A stretch of 64,000 nt of DNA, taken from Phycisphaeraceae bacterium (GTDB lineage Bacteria > Planctomycetota > Phycisphaerae > Phycisphaerales > UBA1924). The position numbers and the translations under genes were made by a program. Within the stretch, counting starts at the first letter, position 1, and each line of letters opens with the position of its first letter. Below, piece after piece: positions 42,460 to 51,522 of the stretch. The DNA is taken from the NCBI GenBank assembly GCA_019454185.1, contig CP075368.1:2707649-2771648 (forward strand), in the 5' to 3' direction. The notes beneath the pieces are model-generated. The model was not told the origin of the DNA and searched no databases. It saw only the letters and a program-made list of their open reading frames with translations.

Positions 42460-43034
42460 CCCGGACCGGCCTCTTCGACGGGCGGCACGCGCCGCGGGGC
42501 TTTCTCCACCCCTTCGAGTGCCGCCAGCCAAGCGCGACGAGACGCGACATCCGCCCTGCCGCACACGGTCATCAGCGAGGCGTACGGATCGAGCGAGGCG
42601 TGGGCCTCGTCCCACGCGGCGATCTGGCTCTCAAGACGATCGAGCGCCTCAGAAGCCGCCTTGACCCATCGCGCACGCTGGCTCGGCGTCAGTGCCCCGA
42701 GAAATCGAACCCGCGAGCGAAGAGGATCGTGTGAGACCGTGATCGCCTCGGCCCGAATGGGCGGCCCGATCCACGCCCGAAGCGCGCGGAGTCCCGACGG
42801 CGTGATGGAGTACACGCGACGCGCCCGAAGGCCCTTCGACGATGCCTTCGACGAGAGCAGACGCTGCCGCTCCAGTCGCTGCACAAGCGGGTATATCGAG
42901 CCCGCGCTCGCCGACCATTGCGTCGATGGCGACCTCATCATGTGGCAACGCACGTCGTACGGGCTGCACGGGCCGAGCTGCCAGATCAGACCGAGCACAA
43001 AGCTCTCAAGTTCGCTGCGTGGGGCTCTCGCCAT
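42423..43034 (-). CDS. PadR-family transcriptional regulator
   Basis: This encodes 203 residues. The N-terminal winged helix is typical of PadR: SELESFVLGLIWQLGPCSPYDVR, then SAGSIYPLVQRLERQRLL (recognition helix) and RVYSITPSGLRALRAWI for the wing. The C-terminal helical part (about 110-170) is the dimerisation region, consistent with the PadR-s2 group; the last 20 residues are basic and Pro-rich. PadR proteins usually repress a neighbouring operon. Here the divergent DUF1080 hydrolase gene, 122 bases away, is the natural candidate target. The 3' end overlaps the convergent gene. Confidence 0.88.
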   Translation of the reverse strand: MARAPRSELESFVLGLIWQLGPCSPYDVRCHMMRSPSTQWSASAGSIYPLVQRLERQRLLSSKASSKGLRARRVYSITPSGLRALRAWIGPPIRAEAITVSHDPLRSRVRFLGALTPSQRARWVKAASEALDRLESQIAAWDEAHASLDPYASLMTVCGRADVASRRAWLAALEGVEKAPRRVPPVEEAGPGQRARSGSGKSR

Positions 43035-43088
43035 GTGGACGGAGCGTACCCGCTTCTGCCAGCCCCTGCGCGCTGATCGATTCGGCGT

Positions 43089-43107
43089 ACATTCGGACCC
43101 GCAATGT
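43089..43107. promoter_or_regulatory. Candidate PadR operator (inverted repeat)
   Basis: ACATT (43089-43093) and AATGT (43103-43107) form a dyad with a nine-base spacer in the 122-base gap between the divergent padR-like and DUF1080 genes. PadR operators are often ATGT/ACAT-type dyads, so this is a plausible site but unproven. Confidence 0.35.
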
Positions 43108-43108
43108 G

Positions 43109-43139
43109 GCGAGCGATGGCGAACCGTTCGCTCGCTCGC
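43109..43139 (+). promoter_or_regulatory. Long hairpin in the DUF1080 gene leader
   Basis: GCGAGCGA-tg-GCGAA (43109-43123) pairs with TTCGC-TCGCTCGC (43127-43139) over a three-base loop, with a TG bulge. It ends 17 bases before the start codon and could affect translation or transcript stability. Confidence 0.45.
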
Positions 43140-43156
43140 GCTGATACCATCCGTCT

Positions 43157-44509
43157 ATGAACAACCCTTCTCTCACCAGAATCGTCGCCGCAACGCTCGC
43201 GCTCGCGGGCTCGATCACCCTCCCCATGTCGGCTCTTGCACAGGGCGCAGGCACCACAAAGGCCGCACAGCCGATCACAGATCGGGCGACGGGCGGCTGG
43301 TCCGTCCTCTTCGACGGCTCTTCCACAGAGCACTGGCGCAGCTACCGGAAAGACTCCTTCCCCGCAAAGGGCTGGATCATCGAGGATGGCATGCTGAAGG
43401 TCACCGCAGGCGGGGGCGGCGGCGACATCATCACGAAAGACCAGTACGGCGATTTCGATCTTGAGCTCGAGTTCAAGGTTGCGCCGGGCGCCAACAGTGG
43501 CATCATGTATCGCGTCACCGAGGCCTTCGACTGGCCCTGGATGACCGGCCCCGAGTACCAGATCCTCGACGATGCCAAGCACAACGACGGCAAGAACACC
43601 ATGACCTCCGTCGGCGCGGTGTACGCCCTGTACGCCGCGAAGGACGACAAGAAGGTCAACCCCCCCGGCGAATGGAACACGGCCCGGATCCGTCTGGAAG
43701 CCGGTAAGTTGACCCACATGCTCAATGGCGAGGTCATCGTCGAGTGTCGCATCGACAACAACGAGTGGAAGCAGAAGATCGCCGCCAGCAAGTTCAACAG
43801 CATGCCGGGGTTCGGCATCCAGCCCCGAGGCCACATCTCGCTGCAGGACCACGGCGACGACGTCTGGTTCCGCAACATCCGCATCCGCTCGCTTGACGCC
43901 ACGCCTCGGGCGCAGGGACTCTCACCCGCCGGACGAGGGGAGATGCTCTTCAACGGCAAGGATCTCACCGGCTGGAGCGTCTTCTCATCAACCGATCCCG
44001 GCGCATCGCCCGTCTGGTCGGTGAAAGACGGCGTGCTCGTCTGCTCCGGGAATCCCGCGGGGTACATCAAGACGGTCGAGAGCTACGAGGACTTTGTCCT
44101 CACACTCGAGTGGCGGTGGAACCCCGAGACCAAAGCCGCCGGGAACAGCGGCGTGCTCCTGCGCGTCAATGGCGAGGACAAGGTCTGGCCCCGCAGCGTC
44201 GAGGCACAGCTCCACAGCGGCAACGCCGGCGATTTCTGGAACATCGGCGAGATGGCGATGACCGTCGATCCCGCCCGCGCCAACGGACGGAACACCAGGA
44301 AAATGGCCGCGGCTGAGAAGCCCATCGGCGAGTGGAACCGCTATGTCATCTCGTGCATCGGCGACACAATCACGCTCAAGATCAACGGCCAACTCGTGAA
44401 CGAGGCGACGGGCGTCGAACGCATCGCCGGGCCGATCGCGCTGCAGTCCGAGGGGACAGAGATCCACTTCCGCAACATCGCCGTGGTGCCGGTGCAGGCG
44501 AAGGAATAA
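43157..44509 (+). CDS. Secreted protein with two DUF1080 (3-keto-disaccharide hydrolase) domains
   Basis: This encodes 450 residues. The signal peptide (about 1-29, cleavage after ALA) is followed by two LamG-like DUF1080 domains: residues 45-250 (WSVLFDGSSTEHWRSYR; GDFDLELEFKVAPGANSGIMYRV; GPEYQILDD) and 255-445 (GEMLFNGKDLTGWSVF; FVLTLEWRWNPETKAAGNSGVLLRV). DUF1080 proteins include hydrolases of 3-ketoglycosides and are common in planctomycetes, where they are thought to act on polysaccharide-derived sugars. The first domain keeps the family-typical PEYQILDD acidic segment; the second has SVEAQLHSG instead. It diverges from a PadR regulator. Confidence 0.85.
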   Translation: MNNPSLTRIVAATLALAGSITLPMSALAQGAGTTKAAQPITDRATGGWSVLFDGSSTEHWRSYRKDSFPAKGWIIEDGMLKVTAGGGGGDIITKDQYGDFDLELEFKVAPGANSGIMYRVTEAFDWPWMTGPEYQILDDAKHNDGKNTMTSVGAVYALYAAKDDKKVNPPGEWNTARIRLEAGKLTHMLNGEVIVECRIDNNEWKQKIAASKFNSMPGFGIQPRGHISLQDHGDDVWFRNIRIRSLDATPRAQGLSPAGRGEMLFNGKDLTGWSVFSSTDPGASPVWSVKDGVLVCSGNPAGYIKTVESYEDFVLTLEWRWNPETKAAGNSGVLLRVNGEDKVWPRSVEAQLHSGNAGDFWNIGEMAMTVDPARANGRNTRKMAAAEKPIGEWNRYVISCIGDTITLKINGQLVNEATGVERIAGPIALQSEGTEIHFRNIAVVPVQAKE

Positions 44510-44539
44510 GACGGGCTTCGCTCCATAGCACACGGAGCA

Positions 44540-45694
44540 TCAGCAACCCGACGCGAACTCATTCAGGAAGTCGAGGAAGTCGAGCACATCGACGACGGTG
44601 TCGCCGTTGAAATCGGCGTTGCCCCACGACCCGCACGGCCCCCACTGCCCGACGCATGTGCCGAAGTCGTCGAGGAAATCCAGAAAGTCCATGACATCGG
44701 CGGTCGTATCGCCGTTGTAATCAGCGGGACACGGCGCCTGCGTGAAACCCCGGATCTCCCAGATGCTTGTCCGATCGGCAATGTAGAGACTGACGCCGCC
44801 GCTCGAGTCGGAGGACGGCCCGAAGGTGAGATCGCCCTCGTATGTGCTGATAAACCCGGTGCAGAAGGTCGTTGACGTGCCGAACTTCACGCTCACTCGC
44901 CTGATCCAGTTGGACTCTCGGATATAGACGGCATCGCCCCAGGGGTCCACGTCAAAGTTGACGATGCCGCCGGCGAGCTGGCCCGGCCCCACGAGCTGTG
45001 TGTACGAGTCCGTGAAGATATCGACATATCCCAGGGCTCGATCTGCCATCGTCGAGCCGTTGGTCGAGATGAAGCATCGCGCATTGACCTCATCGACCTC
45101 GAGCGAGGAAGGCCGGGCCGGAACTGTCGCGAACGCGGGGAGACTCGGGGAGTTCCCCGGGAGATTGAAGACCGTAAGGCGATCAAGAGAACCGGTGTGC
45201 CCGGATGAGACAATGAACTCGCCGTAGTACGGCGCGATGCCACAACCCCAGTATGGACTCGCCGCGCCGGGAACCGACGCAACCTCCGTAGGGAAGAGAT
45301 TGATCGCGGTCGCGTCGTAGCTCCACAGTCGATTCGTAGCCAGATACACACGTCCGTCGATGAACTCCATGTCGGTCGATGGACTTGGCCCGGAGTCCGG
45401 AGGCGAACCGGTCGCCCCGAAGGAACGAAGCAGCTTGATCGCGCCGCCCACATCGACGCGATACAGCCGGTTGTTGTTGGAGTCGTCATAGAAGATCGCG
45501 CCGGTGCCCGGATCCATACAGATCGCGCTCGCGTTACCCGGTAAGCCCGACGCCCGCTGATGCACGGTGTAGCCCGGGGGAATCACCGTCGGGGCCGCCG
45601 CGACCTCGCCTGACGCCAGAGCCGTCGCAACGAGGACACAACCCGATAAACCAAGACTGCTCGATGCCCTGGAATCACGTTCGGTCAGCCGCAT
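44540..45694 (-). CDS. Secreted beta-propeller-like protein with GC-type dockerin
   Basis: This encodes 384 residues. ATG 45694 is chosen because AGGAGATATCCC precedes it and a hydrophobic signal segment follows (LGLSGCVLVATALASG); the longer frame is not supported. Residues about 45-310 contain propeller-type strands (AICMDPGTGAIFYDDSNNNRLYRVD; MEFIDGRVYLATNRLWSYD; LTFGPSSDSSGGVSLYIADR), resembling NHL/SMP-30-like folds. The C-terminus has two calcium-loop repeats (DYNGDTTADVMD and DFNGDTVVDVLD) and ends FASGC, the same terminal Gly-Cys as the two secreted proteases at 6.4-11 kb. It is probably surface-associated; ligand or activity is unknown. Confidence 0.75.
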   Translation of the reverse strand: MRLTERDSRASSSLGLSGCVLVATALASGEVAAAPTVIPPGYTVHQRASGLPGNASAICMDPGTGAIFYDDSNNNRLYRVDVGGAIKLLRSFGATGSPPDSGPSPSTDMEFIDGRVYLATNRLWSYDATAINLFPTEVASVPGAASPYWGCGIAPYYGEFIVSSGHTGSLDRLTVFNLPGNSPSLPAFATVPARPSSLEVDEVNARCFISTNGSTMADRALGYVDIFTDSYTQLVGPGQLAGGIVNFDVDPWGDAVYIRESNWIRRVSVKFGTSTTFCTGFISTYEGDLTFGPSSDSSGGVSLYIADRTSIWEIRGFTQAPCPADYNGDTTADVMDFLDFLDDFGTCVGQWGPCGSWGNADFNGDTVVDVLDFLDFLNEFASGC

Positions 45695-45850
45695 GGGATA
45701 TCTCCTGAGGAACCCGTCACGGCGTGCGGCCCGAACAGACGAGCAAGTCGCGCCGCGTGACACCTCGGATTGCCACGAGAACCCCATACCTTGCAGGAGC
45801 AAGGACAACTTTTTGAATTGCACCCCCAATGGACCTCGAAGGTCCGAGAA

Positions 45851-48502
45851 TCAGACTGTCGGGGTATGCGCTCTGTTCGCCACCCGTATCTCTGGCGCTG
45901 GCGCCGGCTCCGGCACGGGCTGTGTCCGCGGGGTGATGCCCTGCGTCGCAAGGTGCGTGTGCCAGGCCCGGGTGTGTACTTCCCAGAAATCGTCGAATGA
46001 ATTCGCGAGGGAGTACCGCTGCACGGAAGCGTGTGCCGCGTGGGACATCCGCGTGCGGCGTTCATCGTCGGCGAGCAGGCCGACGATGCGCTCGACCCAA
46101 TCGTTGGGGCGATCGACACTGAGCACGTGGCCGCTCACGCCCTCGACCACGACCTCCTTCGGGCCGCCCTGATCGGTGACAAAGACCGGAAGCCCCGATC
46201 CCTGCGACTCGAGCACGACCTGCCCGAGCGTGTCGGTCACGGAGGGGAAGACGAACATGTCGCTGGAGGCATAGATCGTCGAGAGTTCCTCGCCGCGCCT
46301 GAAGCCCAGGAACTTCACGGGCAGACCCTTGAGTTCCTGCTGCATCCGTTCGCGGTACGGACCATCGCCGACGATGATCAGCTCGGCGTTGATCCCCTGC
46401 TCGCGATTGCGTTGGCAGACCTGCTTCCAGATCTGCGTCATGAAGGGCATGTTCTTCTCGACGCTCACGCGCCCGACGAAGAGAACCTTGAGCGAGTCGG
46501 CATCGCATCCCAGCCGCTGCCAGATCGAACGGTCCTTGAACCGGACGTGGAACTGATCGGTCTCGAAGCCGGGCATGAGGGGCATGACCTTCGCACGATC
46601 CATCCCGAGCTTCACGAGCGATTCCACGTAGTCCTGCGAGCGCGTGAAGATCGCCCAGAACGGCTTATAGAACGCCCGCATGTACTTCTCGCACGCCTTG
46701 GTGAAGACGTGGTCATCGAACAAGCGATCGACATAGGCCGGGAAGTCGGTGTGATAGACACCGAGCACGGGGATGCGCAGCATCTTCGCGGCAATATAGC
46801 CGACCATACCGACCGGGCCGGGCGTCGAGATGTGGAGCACATCGGGCTGATGGCGGTCCAGATGACGCAGCATCCGCGTGATCGGCGGCAGGCAGATCTC
46901 GAGCTTGTCGTACTTGGGCATCTTGAACGCGACAGCCGGCTCGAAGTTGTAGACGTTCGGGTAGTCCGGGCACGTGAACCGTGTCGACGTGATCACCTGC
47001 AGGTCACGCCCCACGTTGTTCGCCTGGAGGGCGACGTTCTCGATGAAGCGGCAGACACCGTTGACATCGCCGAGCGTGTCCGTGAACAGACTGACGCGCA
47101 TAGGACGCTCCAGGGGGCTCGCGCCGGAGCCCGGGGGGGCAATCTCGTGTGCGAAACGCTCGACGAAGTTCCGCTCCTTGTTCTGGTGGAAGAGCGAGTA
47201 GATGTAGGGCGCCTGGGCCGCCTGAAGAATGCCGTAAGAAAGCAGATGGTCTGCCAGCGCGTTGCGGTCTCGCTTCTTCACCGATCGGACCACCGACGAC
47301 GAGAGCGCGTGCGAGACGGACGCGCTGAGCGTGTCCATGAACTCGGCCATGCGATCGTGGTCGCCGAGGGCCGCGCCCTCTCGCCACGCCTCGGGCCTGA
47401 GTTTCGCGCGAATCTCCGGGAACTGCTCGAGCGCGGGGCCGATGCTCTCACGCAGCGCGTTCACGATGGGCAGCGTCTTCTTCTTCCGCTTGAACAACTT
47501 CCGCTTCAGCACGTGCAGTGCGACGCGCGGCTTGCTCGGCGCCTCCGCCTCAATCCCCGCAAACCGCAGCAGCTTCGAAGCCAGAAGCCGGCCCGTCGGC
47601 GACGGCAGATCGTGCAGGTTCTTCGCGTAGTAGTTGGCTCCGACCGTCGTGAACTGATGCGCCAAAAGCGACGAGTGCCCCGCGATCCCACCCACCTCCG
47701 ACTGGCCCGCCATCACACGCCGAAAGAACTCGGCTGGATCACGGATCGGCGCATTGTCCTCCGATCGAACCTCGGTCCACGAACGCCCGATGTTCAACAA
47801 CCCGTGATCGTCGGAACCCGCAGTGCGCCCCTTCAGCCACGGACGAGACCACAGCGACTCCATCCCATGTCGCTGCTCGATCTCCTGCATCAGCGCAGGT
47901 GTCAGCGTCCGCAGGAACAACTCGATCGGGTCACGCAGCGTCGCCGAGTGCGCACCATTCAGCGTCTCGAAGGAGCGGAAAAGCAGCGACGCCCGCTCGA
48001 CGTGCCATCGGCTGAGCCGCCCGTTCTGAACGTACAGCGGGTGCGCCAGCGAGTGGGCGATATTGTGTTCGCGAAGGAATCGAGAAAACGCGTACACGTC
48101 TTCCCGAAGCCCGTGCCCGTGCAACTGCTCGTTGATCTCGGGCGTGAGCCCCCACATCAGCACGTGCAGCTTGCAGCGATCCTCCGGGAAGTAGACCGTG
48201 AACTCCTGGCCGATGATGAAGTCCTGAAAGCCCCGCTCGTGCAGCTCCAGCGCGCCCTTGATCGTGTCGTGGTCCGTGATCGTCACAAGGTCCATCCCCC
48301 GGACCTTGGCCATGTCGTAGATCCGCTCCGGCTCGGAGTAGCACTCAGGGCAGTTGATGAGCCCCAGAGCCGCAAGTGCCGGACCGTCAGACGCGCGGGA
48401 ATGCACGTGCGTGTCAATACGCACGACCCCGGCCCCCGTGCCCTGGCTCACTGGAGATTCACACGGCTCCGCCGGAAATCTGCCGCCAAACTCTGACACC
48501 AT
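45851..48502 (-). CDS. PHP domain fused to glycosyltransferase family 4
   Basis: This encodes 883 residues. The N-terminal half is a PHP-type metal-dependent phosphoesterase: DTHVHSRASDG (His32, His34), ITDHDTIKG and GSDDHG are metal-binding motifs. From Met468 (MRVSLFTDTLGDVNGVCRF) a GT4 glycosyltransferase runs to the C-terminus, with the acceptor region (HISTPGPVGMVG), the GDGPYRERM stretch and the E-x7-E-type segment (FVFPSVTDTLGQVVLESQGSGLPV). The middle (about 300-465) is helical. GT4 enzymes of this subgroup resemble those attaching mannose or similar to lipids. The chain has no signal peptide. ATG 48502 follows GAGGGGCCAGC. It is well isolated from its neighbours. Confidence 0.85.
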   Translation of the reverse strand: MVSEFGGRFPAEPCESPVSQGTGAGVVRIDTHVHSRASDGPALAALGLINCPECYSEPERIYDMAKVRGMDLVTITDHDTIKGALELHERGFQDFIIGQEFTVYFPEDRCKLHVLMWGLTPEINEQLHGHGLREDVYAFSRFLREHNIAHSLAHPLYVQNGRLSRWHVERASLLFRSFETLNGAHSATLRDPIELFLRTLTPALMQEIEQRHGMESLWSRPWLKGRTAGSDDHGLLNIGRSWTEVRSEDNAPIRDPAEFFRRVMAGQSEVGGIAGHSSLLAHQFTTVGANYYAKNLHDLPSPTGRLLASKLLRFAGIEAEAPSKPRVALHVLKRKLFKRKKKTLPIVNALRESIGPALEQFPEIRAKLRPEAWREGAALGDHDRMAEFMDTLSASVSHALSSSVVRSVKKRDRNALADHLLSYGILQAAQAPYIYSLFHQNKERNFVERFAHEIAPPGSGASPLERPMRVSLFTDTLGDVNGVCRFIENVALQANNVGRDLQVITSTRFTCPDYPNVYNFEPAVAFKMPKYDKLEICLPPITRMLRHLDRHQPDVLHISTPGPVGMVGYIAAKMLRIPVLGVYHTDFPAYVDRLFDDHVFTKACEKYMRAFYKPFWAIFTRSQDYVESLVKLGMDRAKVMPLMPGFETDQFHVRFKDRSIWQRLGCDADSLKVLFVGRVSVEKNMPFMTQIWKQVCQRNREQGINAELIIVGDGPYRERMQQELKGLPVKFLGFRRGEELSTIYASSDMFVFPSVTDTLGQVVLESQGSGLPVFVTDQGGPKEVVVEGVSGHVLSVDRPNDWVERIVGLLADDERRTRMSHAAHASVQRYSLANSFDDFWEVHTRAWHTHLATQGITPRTQPVPEPAPAPEIRVANRAHTPTV

Positions 48503-48752
48503 GCTGGCCCCTCTTTCCCAAGGGCTCGAACCGCCGAACCTTCCCCAGGTTCGGATGCCCGGGCACGTGCGTCTACTCCGACGACCCTGGGAATATCGAT
48601 CGATGGTAGGAAGGGGCTGGAGATTCCACAGCCGTGACAGGGCGTTCGGGTGCGGGATTCGTGCAACCCTGACGAAATACTGGGTTTCCGCGAACAGTTC
48701 TGCACGCGGCGCTCGGGTGGCGACAGGTGTCGGAGCGTGGAAACCCGCTCAG

Positions 48753-49118
48753 TCACCGTGGCGTGTGGCGCAGCACTTTGACGCCATAGAACAGGGCGGC
48801 GATGAGGCAGAGAGCTGGAAAGACCGTGGCGATCGAACGTCCGCCGCGCGTCTTGAAAACACCCTCGGGGAACACCTCTTGGTCGATGAGCAGCGTGTAC
48901 GGCAGAGCCAGAGCACCAGTCCCAAAAAGGATCAACAGCAGCCGCAGGCATCTCTTTCTTTCCTCGGAGCCACCCTCTTCGAGATACGCCTTGGAGAGGC
49001 CCTCAACATGAGCGAACAGGCCCATGCTCACAACGAAATAGCTGAACATGATGCCCCAGTGAACCCAGGGCGGCACGGTTCCGATCAGCTGCCGACATGC
49101 TTCGAACAGTGCGTCCAC
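48753..49118 (-). CDS. Small three-TM membrane protein
   Basis: This encodes 121 residues from a GTG at 49118 preceded by GAGGAGCTTCCA. Three hydrophobic stretches are visible: VHWGIMFSYFVVSMGLFAHV, RLLLILFGTGALALPYTLLI and ATVFPALCLIAALFYGV. No family is recognised. Its start lies 10 bases from the stop of the DUF104 gene on the same strand, so the two are probably co-transcribed. Confidence 0.6.
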   Translation of the reverse strand: MDALFEACRQLIGTVPPWVHWGIMFSYFVVSMGLFAHVEGLSKAYLEEGGSEERKRCLRLLLILFGTGALALPYTLLIDQEVFPEGVFKTRGGRSIATVFPALCLIAALFYGVKVLRHTPR

Positions 49119-49128
49119 TGGAAGCTCC

Positions 49129-49350
49129 TCATCGTGAGCGTTGCCGATCAGTCGACAAGTGGGTTGATGGTGGCCAGCCCATCGAACCCGCCAACCGGAA
49201 GGGCTCTTGCAATGCTGCGGTTCGCTGCTCGCTCGATGTCGATTCGAGACGCTCGACGGTCACTCGTACGCGTTGATGCTCCGCAAGATCCAGCCGCTCC
49301 TCGGGCCTCAACACCCCACCCTCGTAAATAGCACGCACGATCTGGACCAT
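49129..49350 (-). CDS. DUF104-type antitoxin-like protein
   Basis: This encodes 73 residues with a strong ribosome site (GAGGAGG five bases before ATG 49350). The N-terminal MVQIVRAIYEGGVLRPEERLDL...RVRVTVE is the classic DUF104 (AF2212-like antitoxin) pattern, which forms a small beta-barrel and is usually paired with a PIN-domain or related toxin. No such toxin gene is adjacent; the gene downstream is a small membrane protein. The C-terminus (PFRLAGSMGWPPSTHLSTD) differs from typical members. It may be an orphan or relic antitoxin. Confidence 0.7.
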   Translation of the reverse strand: MVQIVRAIYEGGVLRPEERLDLAEHQRVRVTVERLESTSSEQRTAALQEPFRLAGSMGWPPSTHLSTDRQRSR

Positions 49351-49400
49351 CGGAGCCTCCTCATTGCCCTGCTCAAGATCATTCTACCAGATCTGCCCGC

Positions 49401-51290
49401 TCACTTATCATCCTTCTTCCGACCCCCGAGCAGCCCGTCCAGCGCCTTCCCCGCCTCGCCGCCGAGTTTGTCGCCGATCTGCCCCCCGACTTTGTCCTTC
49501 ACATCTTCGAGCGCCTTGTCAACGACCTTCCCCGCCTCGCCCTTCACACGATTGGCCAGCTCCCCCGCGCCCGCCTGCAACAGCGACTGCGCCAGCACAT
49601 CGCCATCGATCGCGATCCGCGGATTGTCGAACTCGCCCTTCAGCCCGATCGGCAGCGTGAACTGCGAAACCTTCGCCTGTCCAGCCCCCGCAATCGAGAG
49701 CGTCGTGTCGCGCAGCGTCACGCTCAGAGGCACATCGATGTTGCCCAGATCGGTCAGGTTCGCATTGATCGCAACATCCATCGTGCCGCCCGAGATCGGC
49801 GGCTGCCCCCCGATCGCGATCAACTGGCTCCCGATCAGATCCGCGCTCATCCCCTTGACCGCGAGGTTCACCGTCGTCTGCCCCGCGCCCGATGCGCTCG
49901 CCGCGCCGGCAGAGACATCCGCGTTCAGCGTGCCTCCCGAAGACGTCACCACCACCCGTGGCGCGCCCTGCACCAGCCACGGCTGTGTGGAGAGGTTCTC
50001 GCCGCGAATGTCGAGCGTCTGCCCCGCCAGCACCCCCCCACCAGCCCCACCACCGGCCCCACCTCCGGCCGCCTCAACCCGGACCCCCTTCGCCTCGAGT
50101 TCGCGCACGAGGAACGTCGGTGCGCCCTCGACGAGATGCGATGCGACGACGCGTGTGTATCCCTGCTCCTTGACCAAGCGGCGCAATCGCTCTTCAAGCG
50201 TCTCCGTCTTCTCTCCCGGTGCTCCCGAGCCGTCACGCTCCGGCCTGCGCTTGTTGATCTCTTCCAGCCAACGCCGCGCCTGGGCCAGCTTCTCCTTCCA
50301 TTCCTTGGCCTGCTTGATGTAATCATCCAGCGACTTCTCACCCGGCTGCGTCTCGGGCTTGTCTTTCGAAGGGGGCCGGAAGACCACGCCAGGCACCTTC
50401 CGCGTCGCGCCCTGCATCGCATCGACAGCGACGATCTTGTCCATGCTGATCCGCTTGCGGAGCAGATCCTTGCCGGATACATCCCCCGACAGCGTCGCGG
50501 CCCGGAACAGATCCTTGCTCGGCTCGCTCGCGTCGCACACAGCAAGCCCCGTCAGCGTGATCTTCCCCGACTTTGCGTCGATATCGACGCTCGCGAGATC
50601 CACGGTCGCGCCGTTCGCCCGCTCCAGCCCCGCCCGCATGAACGAGGTCACGATCGGGCCTGAGAGATACTTGTACCCGATGAACCCGAGCGCAACAACC
50701 AGAGCCGCGAGAACGACCCCGCTCACCCTGATCGGCAGCCCGATCCTCTTCTTCAGCATGTCCGAGTAAGAGCCCTTGCCCTTGCCGCCGAAGAAGATCC
50801 ACATGATGAACTTGTTGATGGGCTTGGTCGTGAACGCCTTGAACGCGTCCGAGCTCACCTCGTAGGTCGCAATGACCTTTCGGAACTTCTTCACGATGCC
50901 GGAAACGAACAGACCGAGCACGAGCCCGACTGCGAAGCCGAGCGCGATGCCGCCCGTCGTGGTGTAATACTCGAGCCCCAGCAGCGCAGAACCCGGCGCG
51001 TTGATCGCCGTGCGAAAGAACCCGCTTGTCGGGCCATCGAGCAGGACGCGCCCGACCTGGAACGTTACGGGCATGATCGCGAGCGAGAGCAGCTTCGCAC
51101 CGCCCGCGACCATCGCCGCGAGCGCAAGGTTCGCGTTGATGATCACCAGCAGCAGCAGGAGCGAGACCAGCGTTCCCGCACCTGCGTTCAGCGATGGCAC
51201 AAAGCCGATCATCGCGCCCAGCACACACGCCATCAGAATCTGGAAGGGAGTGGCCTTGCCACGCAGTACTTTGGCGACTGTCCGCACCAT
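49401..51290 (-). CDS. TIGR03546/TIGR03545-like fusion membrane protein
   Basis: This encodes 629 residues. Residues 1-185 match the TIGR03546 type: RGKATPFQILMACVLGAMIGFVPSLNAG with four membrane helices. From about residue 185, KKRIGLPIRVSGVVLAALVVALGF gives another membrane helix followed by an AsmA-like region (ERANGATVDLASVDIDAKSGKITLTGLAVCD), as in TIGR03545. In other bacteria these are, to my knowledge, separate adjacent genes; here they are one chain. The middle is acidic and helical (LDDYIKQAKEWKEKLAQARRW), and the C-terminus (about 520-629) is Gly/Lys-rich. It probably spans the inner membrane and reaches the periplasm, like AsmA-type lipid-handling proteins. ATG 51290 follows AGGAGGATGGAAGC. 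Confidence 0.7.
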   Translation of the reverse strand: MVRTVAKVLRGKATPFQILMACVLGAMIGFVPSLNAGAGTLVSLLLLLVIINANLALAAMVAGGAKLLSLAIMPVTFQVGRVLLDGPTSGFFRTAINAPGSALLGLEYYTTTGGIALGFAVGLVLGLFVSGIVKKFRKVIATYEVSSDAFKAFTTKPINKFIMWIFFGGKGKGSYSDMLKKRIGLPIRVSGVVLAALVVALGFIGYKYLSGPIVTSFMRAGLERANGATVDLASVDIDAKSGKITLTGLAVCDASEPSKDLFRAATLSGDVSGKDLLRKRISMDKIVAVDAMQGATRKVPGVVFRPPSKDKPETQPGEKSLDDYIKQAKEWKEKLAQARRWLEEINKRRPERDGSGAPGEKTETLEERLRRLVKEQGYTRVVASHLVEGAPTFLVRELEAKGVRVEAAGGGAGGGAGGGVLAGQTLDIRGENLSTQPWLVQGAPRVVVTSSGGTLNADVSAGAASASGAGQTTVNLAVKGMSADLIGSQLIAIGGQPPISGGTMDVAINANLTDLGNIDVPLSVTLRDTTLSIAGAGQAKVSQFTLPIGLKGEFDNPRIAIDGDVLAQSLLQAGAGELANRVKGEAGKVVDKALEDVKDKVGGQIGDKLGGEAGKALDGLLGGRKKDDK

Positions 51291-51522
51291 GCTTCCATCC
51301 TCCTGAACCGCGCCGCAGGCAGATCCCCTGCCGCACGCGTGTCCGTGAAAGTCTTGGGTATCCGACCGATCGCGTGCCGCGACCTTCCGGCCCGCTCAGA
51401 TGATATGAAGAACACGCCGCCGAAAGCGCGGCCGATTCACGATCACACGATCTCATATCGAGCGTCGCACGCACGCTCGAACGCCGTCCCGAGACCGGCG
51501 ACCCGCAACACGCCGTCTTCGC

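Noticed and set aside
46031..48496. 821-residue plus-strand frame
   Set aside because: It is the exact antisense of the PHP/GT4 gene, which has the motifs; the frame is a high-GC shadow.
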